Assembly: GCA_020718925.1 (NCBI GenBank)
Contig: DYRC01000187.1
Location: forward strand, 1 to 8,077
Direction of reading: 5' to 3'
DNA: 8,077 nucleotides
Origin: Desulfonema limicola
GTDB lineage: Bacteria > Desulfobacterota > Desulfobacteria > Desulfobacterales > DYRC01
Shown: positions 1 through 6,638 of the stretch, piece after piece
Position numbering within the stretch: position 1 is the stretch's first letter
How the letters are laid out: every line of letters begins with the position of its first letter
Position numbers and translations under genes: made by a program
Notes under the pieces: generated by a model
What the model was told of the DNA's origin: nothing
Database searches by the model: none
The model's input: only the letters and a program-made list of their open reading frames with translations

Positions 1-15
1 CCATTGAATCATCCC

Positions 16-33
16 ATTATCAAATTTGATAAT
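16..33. repeat. 18-bp perfect AT-rich palindrome
   Basis: ATTATCAAATTTGATAAT equals its own reverse complement over all 18 bases. The symmetry breaks at the next pair (C15 against T34). It lies downstream of the small minus-strand gene and its hairpin, near the window edge, so the gene it might serve is out of view. It could be an operator-like site for a dimeric regulator, part of a terminator region, or a chance AT-rich palindrome. The palindrome itself is seen directly; any role is a guess. Confidence 0.45.
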
Positions 34-37
34 TTAC

Positions 38-79
38 AAAAAAACTAACAATAAGCCGCGCTATATAACAACGCGGCTT
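38..79 (-). terminator. Probable intrinsic terminator of the small minus-strand gene
   Basis: A perfect 8-bp GC-rich stem (AAGCCGCG 53-60 with CGCGGCTT 72-79) encloses an 11-base loop. It begins six bases after the minus-strand stop codon. Read on the minus strand, the stem is followed by ATTGTTAG and then seven T residues (complement of A38-44). The T run sits about 8 bases from the stem, which is further than ideal. On the plus strand the hairpin is followed only by GATTTATT, so the minus-strand reading fits better, though it could also serve a gene entering from the left. Confidence 0.5.
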
Positions 80-85
80 GATTTA

Positions 86-301
86 TTAATCATCTGTTAG
101 AGCTTTTATAAGTCCTACAGCAGCAATTCCCCCTAAAAGTAAAAATGGGTGGGATGTGGCAAAATCAACAAACCCATTTACAGTTTCAGATTGTGTCCCA
201 TCAAAATGAGTCATATGGTGTATTCTATTTTCTTTTCCCAAATGATCTCCCATCTCAAGTCCAGTATCAAATACCTTTTCAAAAAAATGCTCAATAGCCA
301 T
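86..301 (-). CDS. Small uncharacterised protein with one hydrophobic C-terminal segment (71 aa)
   Basis: I do not recognise this protein. It has a charged, partly amphipathic N-terminal half (about residues 1-40) containing five histidines (5, 20, 28, 29, 32). A linker follows, then a hydrophobic stretch of about 16 residues (52-67, PFLLLGGIAAVGLIKA) ending just before the acidic tail TDD. This resembles a single membrane-anchoring helix with a soluble His-containing domain, with no signal-peptide cleavage motif. The gene is supported by an ideal GGAGG five bases before the ATG and by a hairpin just after the stop. It is transcribed divergently from smc. No function can be assigned. The translation signals at both ends make it more likely a real gene than a chance reading frame. 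Confidence 0.65.
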   Translation of the reverse strand: MAIEHFFEKVFDTGLEMGDHLGKENRIHHMTHFDGTQSETVNGFVDFATSHPFLLLGGIAAVGLIKALTDD

Positions 302-306
302 AACTA

Positions 307-311
307 CCTCC
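307..311 (-). promoter_or_regulatory. Ribosome binding site of the small minus-strand gene
   Basis: On the minus strand the sequence reads TGGAGGTAGTTATG, a consensus GGAGG five bases before the ATG. This is the strongest Shine-Dalgarno in the window's left part and is the main reason to accept the 71-residue gene and its start. Confidence 0.7.
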
Positions 312-333
312 AGACTTTGCTGTTGATAAAAAA

Positions 334-363
334 CTAATAATCACACATTAATCGCCCATTCAA
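334..363 (-). promoter_or_regulatory. Candidate sigma-70-like promoter for the small gene
   Basis: On the minus strand, TTGAAT (complement of 358-363) and TATTAG (complement of 334-339) are separated by 18 bases. They stand 33-62 bases upstream of the start codon. The match is moderate, and AT-rich intergenic DNA often yields such pairs by chance. Confidence 0.3.
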
Positions 364-544
364 TTTAAGGTATTTTGGTTATCTCTTATCATCAGCTTTC
401 TGATGGATTACCCTGAAAACGCTGATTCAAAAAGAATGATAAAAATTTCAACACTACAAACACAATCCTCTCTTAGCATACCCCCCCGATCTTGTCAAGA
501 AAAATTTTTCGGAAACTTTGCTTTCACCCACATTCACTTTTACC

Positions 545-573
545 TTTACACATCCCCTTCCCTGATGTAATTC
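545..573 (+). promoter_or_regulatory. Candidate promoter for smc
   Basis: TTTACA (545-550) and TAATTC (568-573) are spaced by exactly 17 bases and lie 37-65 bases before the smc ATG. This would give a short leader. Both hexamers deviate from consensus. The smc ribosome binding site is weak (AGGA at 598-601, 8 bases before the ATG), so modest expression is expected. Confidence 0.35.
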
Positions 574-609
574 TTAACTCAGACAAGATTTGCTGACAGG
601 ATTTGTGTT

Positions 610-3600
610 ATGAAACTTAAAAAATTGGAAATTACAGGATTCAAGTCCTTTGTGGAAAAGACCGCGATTGAATTTCCGCCCAGTATTTCCGCGATTGTAG
701 GACCCAACGGCTGCGGCAAGAGCAACATTTTGGACGCGCTCCGATGGGCTATGGGCGAGCAGAGTGTGAGGCAGCTTCGGGGAAAAGCTATGGAAGACGT
801 GATTTTTGCCGGAACAAACGGAAAGCCGCCCATGAACATGGCAGAAGTATCGCTGGTGCTTTCCAATGACAACGGTTCGGCGCCCGAAGAATTCAAAGAT
901 TTTACCGAAATCATGGTAACGCGGCGGTTGTATCGCTCCGGCGAAAGCGCGTATCTGATCAACAAACAGCCCTGTCGCCTGAAAGATATTTACAACATTT
1001 TTCTGGGAAGCGGCATGGGCGCAAAGTCCTATTCCATTATTCAGCAGGGCAATATCGGCGCGATTACCGAAGCGGGTCCTGAAGAAAGACGCGCATTTCT
1101 GGAAGAAGCTGCCGGAGTTACCCGATACAAAAGTCAGAAAGCCGAAGCCTTGCGGAAGCTTGACGCTACGAATCAGAATTTGCTGCGCTTAAACGATATT
1201 ATTGCCGAAGTTGAGCGTCAGATGAAAAGCCTCAACCGCCAAGCCAAAAAAGCTCAGATTTATAAAAATTATCAGGAGCGTATCCGTAAAGCAGATATTT
1301 TGGCGGCGTTTCATTATTTCGGCGATATGACCCGGCAGATTCTGGATGGCGAGGCATTGCTCAAGGAACTCAAAGACGCGGATATGGCGCACAGTACACA
1401 GTTGAAAAAATTGGATGCGGCAATTGAGGAAATCAAGCTTGCCCGGTGGCAGAAAAATCAGAAGATTTCAACGCTCAAATCCGATAAATTCGAGAAACAG
1501 CGCAATATTGACCGGATTGAAAACGAACTGGCGCATCTGAAAAAAGAAGCGCAGCGCCTTTTGGAAGAAGCGCATGAGCTTAAATCCGCACGGACTGATT
1601 TGGAAGCTAAAAATCGCAATATGTCTGATGAAATTGCTGTGCTTGAAACTCAGAGCGCGGACTTCAGAAAAGACGTTGACGCGGCAAGATTGGAAATAGA
1701 GCAGGATCGGCTGGGTTCTCTGACTATTCGGGAGCAGTTAGTCGCGCTGAATAAGGAATCGGAAGAACGCAAAGCCGCATTGATGGAATCGGTTACGCAG
1801 GAGGCACGGTATAAAAATACCTGCCAAAATGCGGCAAATAATCGGGAAAGCCTGAAAAGACGCATAAAACGCGCAGATGAAGAAGTCATCATCGCCATCA
1901 AAAAACTATCGGAATGCGAGGCTAAAGAAAAAAAAGCGGCGGCAGAATTGGAATCGCTTCAGTCAGAAATTGAAGGCATGAACGCGGATATTGAGCGAAT
2001 TCGGGAACAGCTTGATATAAAAAGCAAAGCATTAGGCTCGCAGGTGAAACTTGTTCAGATGCTTGAATCGGATCGGAGTAAATTCAAATCCAAATTTGCC
2101 GCGTTAAAGAAAATGGAAGACAATTTCGAGGGCTATAAAGACGGCGTGAAAGCGATTATGAAGCGGCACTCCCGCGCCGGTATTCTGGGACTGGTGGCAG
2201 ATGTCATCACGCCTCAGCCTTCGTTTGAAATTGCCGTTGAAGCTGCTTTGGGCGATGCGATTCAATATGTTATCATCAATGATCAACAGGCAGGCTTTGA
2301 GGCAATAGATTATCTCAAAGCGGGCAACATCGGCAGAAGCGGATTTGTTCGGATTTCAGGAACTAAGCTTCAATCTCCGAATACTCAATCTTTGCTCAGT
2401 CCGCTCCTGAATTTTGTTTCCATAAAACCGGGCTTTGAACATGCGGCGCGAACTTTGCTCGGCAATATGCTGGTGGCGGAAACCAGAGAGCAGGCTCTCA
2501 TCGCGCTGAATTGCAATCCAGATAACCATTCGGATACTATTGTTACCAAAGACGGCGAAGTAATTTCAGGTCATGTGATGATCGGCGGCTCTCAGGATAA
2601 TCTTTCCGGCATTCTTGCCAAAAAGCAGGAAATCCGGGAATTGGAAGCCAAGCTGATTGAATCCGAACAGGCACTTGAAAAAGCCAGACGCGAGCAGAAG
2701 GAATTGGAAAACGAAGCGCGGGAACTGGAGAGCGATCTGCAAAAGTCAAAAGCAGATAAAAACGAGGCGGTTCAGGAAGAATTGGAGAAGCAGAAGGCAA
2801 TCTACAAAGTTACCGAAGAGTTGAAACATGCCCGCCGTCATCTGGACATCATGCGCTCGGAGCAGGAGCAGCTTACCGGCGAAGATGCGGATATGGAGGA
2901 AGAAGCAGCAAAATATCACCGGCTTTTAGCTGAGGTGGAAAATGAGGTCAAAGCCGCGCAGGATAAGGTGCTTCAGATTACGGAACAGATTGCGGCAGCA
3001 TCTGCTCAGTTGGATGAATCCAATCAGAAAAGCCTTGATCTTAAACTCAAACTCACCGCGCTGACGGCAAAGCTTGAAAATACCGAAAATTCTTTAAGAC
3101 GCCTGAAAGATTTTCAGGAAGACAGCATCAGACGGCTTGAGCAATTGGAACGTGATGTTGTTCAGAAAGAGCAGAAGCGGGCAGATTCTCAGAAAAAGAT
3201 GGAAGAAAATAACGCCGCGCTTTCAGGATTATATGAAAGCATGGGGGCTGTTGAAAAAACTTTGGCGCAGGATGAGCTTGAGTATGAAGCAATTGACGCA
3301 AGTCTGAAAGAAAAGGACAGTTCAATATCCGGCATTCAGAAAGAGCGTGAGGAGACGCTTCAGAAACTCAGAACTTTGGAAATAGAGCAGTCTCAACGCG
3401 AATTGAAGCGGGAAAATATTTCTGCCCGGATTATGGAACGCTATCATCAGCCTTTAGCGGATTTTGAGGGCGAATTTACTCAGGCTGACCGCGAAAAACC
3501 TGTTGAGCAGGCGGAAGCAGAGTTGGCAGATTATCGCAAAAAGATTGAACGAATCGGAGAGGTCAATCTTGGCGCAATTGCCGAATATGAAACGCTTAAA

Positions 3601-4188
3601 ACCCGGTTCGAGTTTTTGGATACTCAGCGCAATGATTTGAACAAAGCCATTGATGATCTTCACAAAGTCATCCGCAAAATCAACAAAATCAGTCAGGAAA
3701 AGTTTTTGGAAACTTTTAATCTGGTCAATCAGAAATTGGCAGAGGTTTTTCCCAAATTATTCAATGGCGGAACTGCGTTGCTTACCCTGACTGAGCCGGA
3801 AAAACCTTTGGAAACCGGCGTGGAATTTATGATTCATCCGCCCGGAAAAAAGCTTACCCGATTAAGCCTGTTGTCCGGCGGTGAAAAAGCACTTTCCGCA
3901 ATTGCTTTTATTTTTTCGATTTTTCTGATAAAACCGGCATCGTTCTGCATTATGGATGAAATTGACGCGCCATTAGATGAGGCAAACGTCATCCGGTTTA
4001 ACGAACTGTTGCGGATTATCGGGGAAAAATCTCAGATTGTGATGATTACGCATAAAAAACGAAGCATGGAATTTGCCGATATGTTGTTCGGCGTAACTAT
4101 GGAGAAAAAGGGAATATCCCAGATTGTGTCTGTAAATTTTGATAAAGATAAGGAGCAAAACAATGGCAGGTTGGTTGGATCGCCTTAA
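610..4188 (+). CDS. smc: Chromosome partition/condensation ATPase SMC (1192 aa)
   Basis: SMC dimerises and, with ScpA and ScpB, forms a ring that loops and compacts the chromosome for segregation. In other bacteria it is loaded at ParB sites. The full architecture is visible. An N-terminal ABC head carries Walker A GPNGCGKSN (31-39), a Q-loop IIQQG (143-147) and EEAAGVTRYK (165-174). A long Glu/Lys/Gln-rich coiled coil follows to about 505, then the hinge (about 506-665, starting FEGYKDGVKAIM and including GILGLVADV at 524). A second coiled coil leads to the C-terminal head from about 978 (IGEVNLGAIAEYE). That head has the ABC signature LSLLSGGEKALSA (1085-1097) and Walker B FCIMDEIDAPLDE (1112-1124). 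Length is normal for bacterial SMC and no frameshift is visible. The ATG is preferred because the conserved start MKLKKLEITGFKSF follows directly. Its last 26 bases overlap ftsY. Confidence 0.97.
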   Translation: MKLKKLEITGFKSFVEKTAIEFPPSISAIVGPNGCGKSNILDALRWAMGEQSVRQLRGKAMEDVIFAGTNGKPPMNMAEVSLVLSNDNGSAPEEFKDFTEIMVTRRLYRSGESAYLINKQPCRLKDIYNIFLGSGMGAKSYSIIQQGNIGAITEAGPEERRAFLEEAAGVTRYKSQKAEALRKLDATNQNLLRLNDIIAEVERQMKSLNRQAKKAQIYKNYQERIRKADILAAFHYFGDMTRQILDGEALLKELKDADMAHSTQLKKLDAAIEEIKLARWQKNQKISTLKSDKFEKQRNIDRIENELAHLKKEAQRLLEEAHELKSARTDLEAKNRNMSDEIAVLETQSADFRKDVDAARLEIEQDRLGSLTIREQLVALNKESEERKAALMESVTQEARYKNTCQNAANNRESLKRRIKRADEEVIIAIKKLSECEAKEKKAAAELESLQSEIEGMNADIERIREQLDIKSKALGSQVKLVQMLESDRSKFKSKFAALKKMEDNFEGYKDGVKAIMKRHSRAGILGLVADVITPQPSFEIAVEAALGDAIQYVIINDQQAGFEAIDYLKAGNIGRSGFVRISGTKLQSPNTQSLLSPLLNFVSIKPGFEHAARTLLGNMLVAETREQALIALNCNPDNHSDTIVTKDGEVISGHVMIGGSQDNLSGILAKKQEIRELEAKLIESEQALEKARREQKELENEARELESDLQKSKADKNEAVQEELEKQKAIYKVTEELKHARRHLDIMRSEQEQLTGEDADMEEEAAKYHRLLAEVENEVKAAQDKVLQITEQIAAASAQLDESNQKSLDLKLKLTALTAKLENTENSLRRLKDFQEDSIRRLEQLERDVVQKEQKRADSQKKMEENNAALSGLYESMGAVEKTLAQDELEYEAIDASLKEKDSSISGIQKEREETLQKLRTLEIEQSQRELKRENISARIMERYHQPLADFEGEFTQADREKPVEQAEAELADYRKKIERIGEVNLGAIAEYETLKTRFEFLDTQRNDLNKAIDDLHKVIRKINKISQEKFLETFNLVNQKLAEVFPKLFNGGTALLTLTEPEKPLETGVEFMIHPPGKKLTRLSLLSGGEKALSAIAFIFSIFLIKPASFCIMDEIDAPLDEANVIRFNELLRIIGEKSQIVMITHKKRSMEFADMLFGVTMEKKGISQIVSVNFDKDKEQNNGRLVGSP
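4150..4155 (+). promoter_or_regulatory. Ribosome binding site of ftsY inside smc
   Basis: AAGGAG lies seven bases before ATG 4163 and is contained within the smc reading frame. It decides the ftsY start. The in-frame TTG at 4139 would add eight residues but has no Shine-Dalgarno sequence. Confidence 0.75.
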
Positions 4189-5059
4189 AAAAGGACTGAC
4201 AAAAACGCGTGAAATTCTGAACACGGATATTGAGGATTTGTTCAAGGGCGGAAAAAAACTTGATGGTAGTACCTTGGAGCAGTTGGAAGAAATTCTGATT
4301 ACCGCAGATGTCGGCGTTCAGACCACCATGACGCTGATAGACCGTGTATCCAAAGCAAAAGTTTCAGATGCTCAGGGCTTGAAAGCTGTGTTGAAAAAAG
4401 AAATTTTGGCGTTGATGACTTCCATACCGAAAACCGATATGCCTCTTGCCAAGCCGCATATCATCATGATTGTCGGCGTCAACGGCGTAGGCAAAACCAC
4501 AACTATCGGCAAGCTTGCGGCAAAATTTTCTTCAGAAGGCAAAAAAGTTCTGATTGCGGCTGCGGATACGTTCCGGGCGGCGGCAATTGAGCAGATTTCA
4601 ATATGGGCGGAACGTGCCGGAGTGGATATTGTCAAGCATAAAGACAATGCGGATCCGGCGGCAGTAGCGTTTGACGGCGTTGAAGCGGCAATGTCCAGAG
4701 GAAAAGACATCGTGATTGTGGATACTGCCGGAAGACTTCATACGCGGGTCAATCTCATGGAAGAAGTCAAAAAAATCAGACGCGCAATTGCCAAAAGGAT
4801 GCCGGATGCGCCTCACGAAGTGCTGCTGGTGTTAGACGCCACGACCGGACAGAATGCAATTTCTCAGGCAAAGCAATTTCATGAAGATTTGGGCGTTACC
4901 GGGCTGATTCTGACAAAATTGGACGGCACAGCCAAAGGCGGCGTGGTGGTCAGCATCACCAATAGCCTTAACATTCCGCTCAGATATATCGGCGTGGGCG
5001 AGGGAATTGACGATCTTCAGGAATTTGACGCGGCGCAATTTGTGGAGGCGATGTTTTAG
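4163..5059 (+). CDS. ftsY: Signal recognition particle receptor FtsY (298 aa)
   Basis: FtsY is the membrane-associated SRP receptor. Its GTPase pairs with Ffh to deliver ribosome-nascent chain complexes to the Sec translocon. The N-terminal MAGWLDRLKKGLTKTREIL resembles the amphipathic membrane-targeting helix. The four-helix N domain follows (TLEQLEEILITADVGV), then the G domain. Its motifs are G1 GVNGVGKT (105-112), DTFRAAA (135-141), DTAGR (187-191), TKLDG (251-255) and GVGE (277-280), closing with DDLQEFDAAQFVEAMF. The long acidic A domain of enterobacterial FtsY is absent, which is common in other bacteria. It overlaps smc by 26 bases and is probably co-transcribed and translationally coupled with it. 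smc-ftsY pairs are known in several phyla. Start ATG is chosen on the AAGGAG at 4150-4155. Confidence 0.96.
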   Translation: MAGWLDRLKKGLTKTREILNTDIEDLFKGGKKLDGSTLEQLEEILITADVGVQTTMTLIDRVSKAKVSDAQGLKAVLKKEILALMTSIPKTDMPLAKPHIIMIVGVNGVGKTTTIGKLAAKFSSEGKKVLIAAADTFRAAAIEQISIWAERAGVDIVKHKDNADPAAVAFDGVEAAMSRGKDIVIVDTAGRLHTRVNLMEEVKKIRRAIAKRMPDAPHEVLLVLDATTGQNAISQAKQFHEDLGVTGLILTKLDGTAKGGVVVSITNSLNIPLRYIGVGEGIDDLQEFDAAQFVEAMF

Positions 5060-5094
5060 GATTTCTGTGTCTGAAAATATGATCTATTAATAAA

Positions 5095-5100
5095 AAGGAG
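5095..5100 (+). promoter_or_regulatory. Ribosome binding site of the TerY-like gene
   Basis: AAGGAG stands nine bases before ATG 5110. The 50 bases between ftsY and this gene contain no hairpin I can identify, so read-through from smc-ftsY into the accessory genes is possible. Confidence 0.65.
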
Positions 5101-5109
5101 ACCGAAAAA

Positions 5110-5769
5110 ATGAGTCAGTCTGAATTGGAAGCAATTGAATTTGCGGATAACCCCGAACCGCGCTGTGCCTGTGTTTTGCTGCTGGATGTGTCAGGTTCGA
5201 TGAGCGGAGACAAGATAAATTCTCTGAATCAGGGATTGCAGGCATTTCAGGAAGACCTGAAAAAAGATGAGCTTGCCTCAAAACGGGTTGAAATTGCCAT
5301 TGTTACATTCGGGGAAAATGTAACGCTTGTTCAGGATTTTGTTACAGCCGATGAATTTAAAGCCCCGACGCTTGTCGCTTCAGGCTCTACGCCGATGGGA
5401 CAGGCTATTCAGAAATCTCTGGATATGATTCGGGAGCGGAAAGCATCTTATAAGGCAAATGAAATCGCCTATTACCGACCTTGGATTTTTATGATTACGG
5501 ATGGCGAACCTACTGATGAATGGGAACCTGCCGCAAAAAAGGTTCATGCAGAAGAAAAAAAGAGCAGTGTCGCATTTTTCTGCGTGGGCGTTGATGATGC
5601 GGAAATGAAAATTCTCAATAAAATTTCAGTGCGTCAGCCCCTCAGATTAAAAGGCTTGCAATTTATTGAGATGTTTGTGTGGCTTTCAAAAAGCACTCAA
5701 TCCGTATCTCATTCCAAAATCGGCGAACAGACTCCGCTGGTGCCGCCAAGCGGATGGGCAGAGATATGA
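5110..5769 (+). CDS. TerY-type von Willebrand factor A domain protein (219 aa)
   Basis: A single cytoplasmic vWA domain fills most of the protein. The metal-ion-dependent adhesion site is complete: DVSGS (D26, S28, S30), the threonine in GSTPMGQA (T94) and the aspartate in MITDGEPTD (D131). It should therefore bind Mg2+ or a similar divalent ion and could bind an acidic protein partner. Proteins of this TerY/YegL-like type accompany PP2C phosphatases and kinases in Ter-associated triads. The C-terminal EMFVWLSKSTQSVS and the Pro-rich end PLVPPSGWAE are typical of triad TerY members. No signal peptide or membrane helix is visible. It starts 50 bases after ftsY with a good AAGGAG and shares ATGA with the following phosphatase. 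The exact role is unknown; family assignment is strong. Confidence 0.88.
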   Translation: MSQSELEAIEFADNPEPRCACVLLLDVSGSMSGDKINSLNQGLQAFQEDLKKDELASKRVEIAIVTFGENVTLVQDFVTADEFKAPTLVASGSTPMGQAIQKSLDMIRERKASYKANEIAYYRPWIFMITDGEPTDEWEPAAKKVHAEEKKSSVAFFCVGVDDAEMKILNKISVRQPLRLKGLQFIEMFVWLSKSTQSVSHSKIGEQTPLVPPSGWAEI

Positions 5770-6536
5770 TGAATCCCAAAATTTGGCGTTATACGGGACA
5801 ATCTGTGGCAGGGACAAGTCATCACAAAACCGGCACTCCCTGCCAAGATTCCCACCATATCGAAATTGTGGACGGCGTTCTGATTGCAACCGTATCAGAC
5901 GGAGCAGGCTCGGCAAAACATTCCGAAATAGGCTCGGATTTGGCTGCAAAAGAAGCAACTGAGTTTATCAAGCAATGGAAAAGTATCCCTGACAATGAAG
6001 AAGAATGGAAAATCAGGGCTGATGAACTGATCCGATTTCTGAGGGATAAGCTTATCAGTAAAGCCGATGAAATCAACTGTCATCCCAAAGATTTGGCTGC
6101 AACTTTTCTGCTTGCGGTTGTTTCTGAAACAGCAATTGCCGGAATACAAATCGGAGATGGCGGAATTGTCTATGGCGCGGAACATCAGGATGATTTGCAA
6201 ATGCTCATTCAGCCGGAAAGAAGCGAATACATCAATGAAACCGTGTTTCTGACTTCGGAGAATTTTGAAACCGGTATGAAAGTTGCTTATATTCAGGGTG
6301 ATGTTGAAAGGATTGCTTTGTTTTCCGATGGCTTGCAAATGCTGGCTTTGGATATGAAAACACTGCCTGCAAAACCTCATCAGCCATTTTTCAAGCCTTT
6401 GTTTCAGTTTTTGCAGAAAACAGAAAGCGAGACAGAGCGCAGCCGGCAATTGGGCGATTTTTTGCAATCGCCCCGTGTGTGCAGCCGCACGGATGATGAT
6501 AAAACGTTGATTGTTGCAATCCGAATGTCTGTCTGA
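5766..6536 (+). CDS. PP2C-family Ser/Thr protein phosphatase of the TerY-P triad (256 aa)
   Basis: This is predicted to be a metal-dependent (Mn/Mg) protein phosphatase that reverses the action of the downstream kinase. PP2C motifs are in order: CQD (D28), VSDGAGSA (D45, G46), ATFLLAVV (112-119), IQIGDGG (D131, G132), LFSDGLQ (D188, G189) and TDDDKTLIVA (D244, D245). The metal-coordinating aspartates therefore appear intact. It is compact for the superfamily, as bacterial triad members are. The start is ATG 5766, overlapping the vWA stop as ATGA, with a second ATG directly after it. The longer in-frame GTG at 5679 lies deep in the vWA gene and would add non-conserved residues. Coupled translation with the vWA gene is likely. 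Oddly, the last codon and TGA stop (GTCTGA, 6531-6536) belong to an 86-bp palindromic repeat, so the natural C-terminus may have been altered. Confidence 0.88.
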   Translation: MMNPKIWRYTGQSVAGTSHHKTGTPCQDSHHIEIVDGVLIATVSDGAGSAKHSEIGSDLAAKEATEFIKQWKSIPDNEEEWKIRADELIRFLRDKLISKADEINCHPKDLAATFLLAVVSETAIAGIQIGDGGIVYGAEHQDDLQMLIQPERSEYINETVFLTSENFETGMKVAYIQGDVERIALFSDGLQMLALDMKTLPAKPHQPFFKPLFQFLQKTESETERSRQLGDFLQSPRVCSRTDDDKTLIVAIRMSV

Positions 6537-6616
6537 ACCAAGATTCACAGGATTAAAAGATTACCATGATTTTTTAATCACGGTAATCGCAAAATCCTGA
6601 AAATCATGGTTCAGAC
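6531..6616. repeat. 86-bp imperfect palindrome, left copy (A)
   Basis: The ends GTCTGAACCA (6531-6540) and TGGTTCAGAC (6607-6616) are perfect inverted repeats. The two 41-base arms pair at 33 positions around a TTTT loop (6572-6575). Paired blocks such as CAGGATT and GATTACC alternate with unpaired internal positions (offsets 11, 16-17, 25-28 and 36 from the ends). It overlaps the phosphatase stop codon. No T run follows the hairpin on either strand, so it is not a classic intrinsic terminator. A second copy of identical length lies at 7555-7640. Confidence 0.9.
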
Positions 6617-6622
6617 AAAAAA

Positions 6623-6627
6623 GGGGG
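6623..6627 (+). promoter_or_regulatory. Ribosome binding site of the Rpn-family gene
   Basis: A GGGGG run within AAGGGGGAA ends 11 bases before ATG 6639. It decides the start against the in-frame ATG at 6606, which lies inside the palindrome and upstream of this signal. Spacing is slightly long. Confidence 0.5.
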
Positions 6628-6638
6628 AATGTGATTTT

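Larger units (their letters stand above)
302..609. other. Divergent intergenic region between the small gene and smc
   Basis: This 308-base AT-rich stretch separates two divergent genes, so it should hold both promoters. Visible in it are the GGAGG of the minus-strand gene, one candidate promoter for each direction, a short hairpin (CATCAG 390-395 with CTGATG 400-405, 4-base loop), a run of seven C (481-487), and the self-complementary AAAAATTTTT at 500-509. I see no tRNA, no small protein with a convincing start, and no recognisable riboswitch. Confidence 0.6.

Noticed and set aside
406..420. GGATTACCCTGAAAA, resembling an inner block of the palindrome
   Set aside because: Only about nine bases match, with no palindromic arm nearby.
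4139..4162. Longer FtsY from TTG 4139
   Set aside because: No ribosome binding site precedes it, while ATG 4163 has AAGGAG at ideal spacing and the expected N-terminal helix.
5068..5085. GTCTGAAAATATGATC, resembling one end of the 86-bp palindrome
   Set aside because: There is no partner arm and no further blocks of the element. A short AT-rich similarity is within chance.
5062..5090. Promoter-like TTTCTG - 17 bases - TATTAA before the vWA gene
   Set aside because: Transcription would start inside or just at the Shine-Dalgarno sequence, leaving no leader, and the hexamer match is poor.
5679..5765. Longer phosphatase starting at GTG 5679 inside the vWA gene
   Set aside because: The extra 29 residues are an out-of-frame reading of the conserved vWA C-terminus. 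The ATGA overlap at 5766 is a typical coupled start.
5895..6548. 217-codon minus-strand reading frame opposite the phosphatase
   Set aside because: It mirrors a well-supported PP2C gene, has no ribosome binding site I can see and resembles no known protein.
6531..6622. Palindrome A as an intrinsic terminator between phosphatase and nuclease
   Set aside because: The stem is long and interrupted, and is followed by A6 and G5 on the plus strand rather than a T run. The minus side also lacks one.
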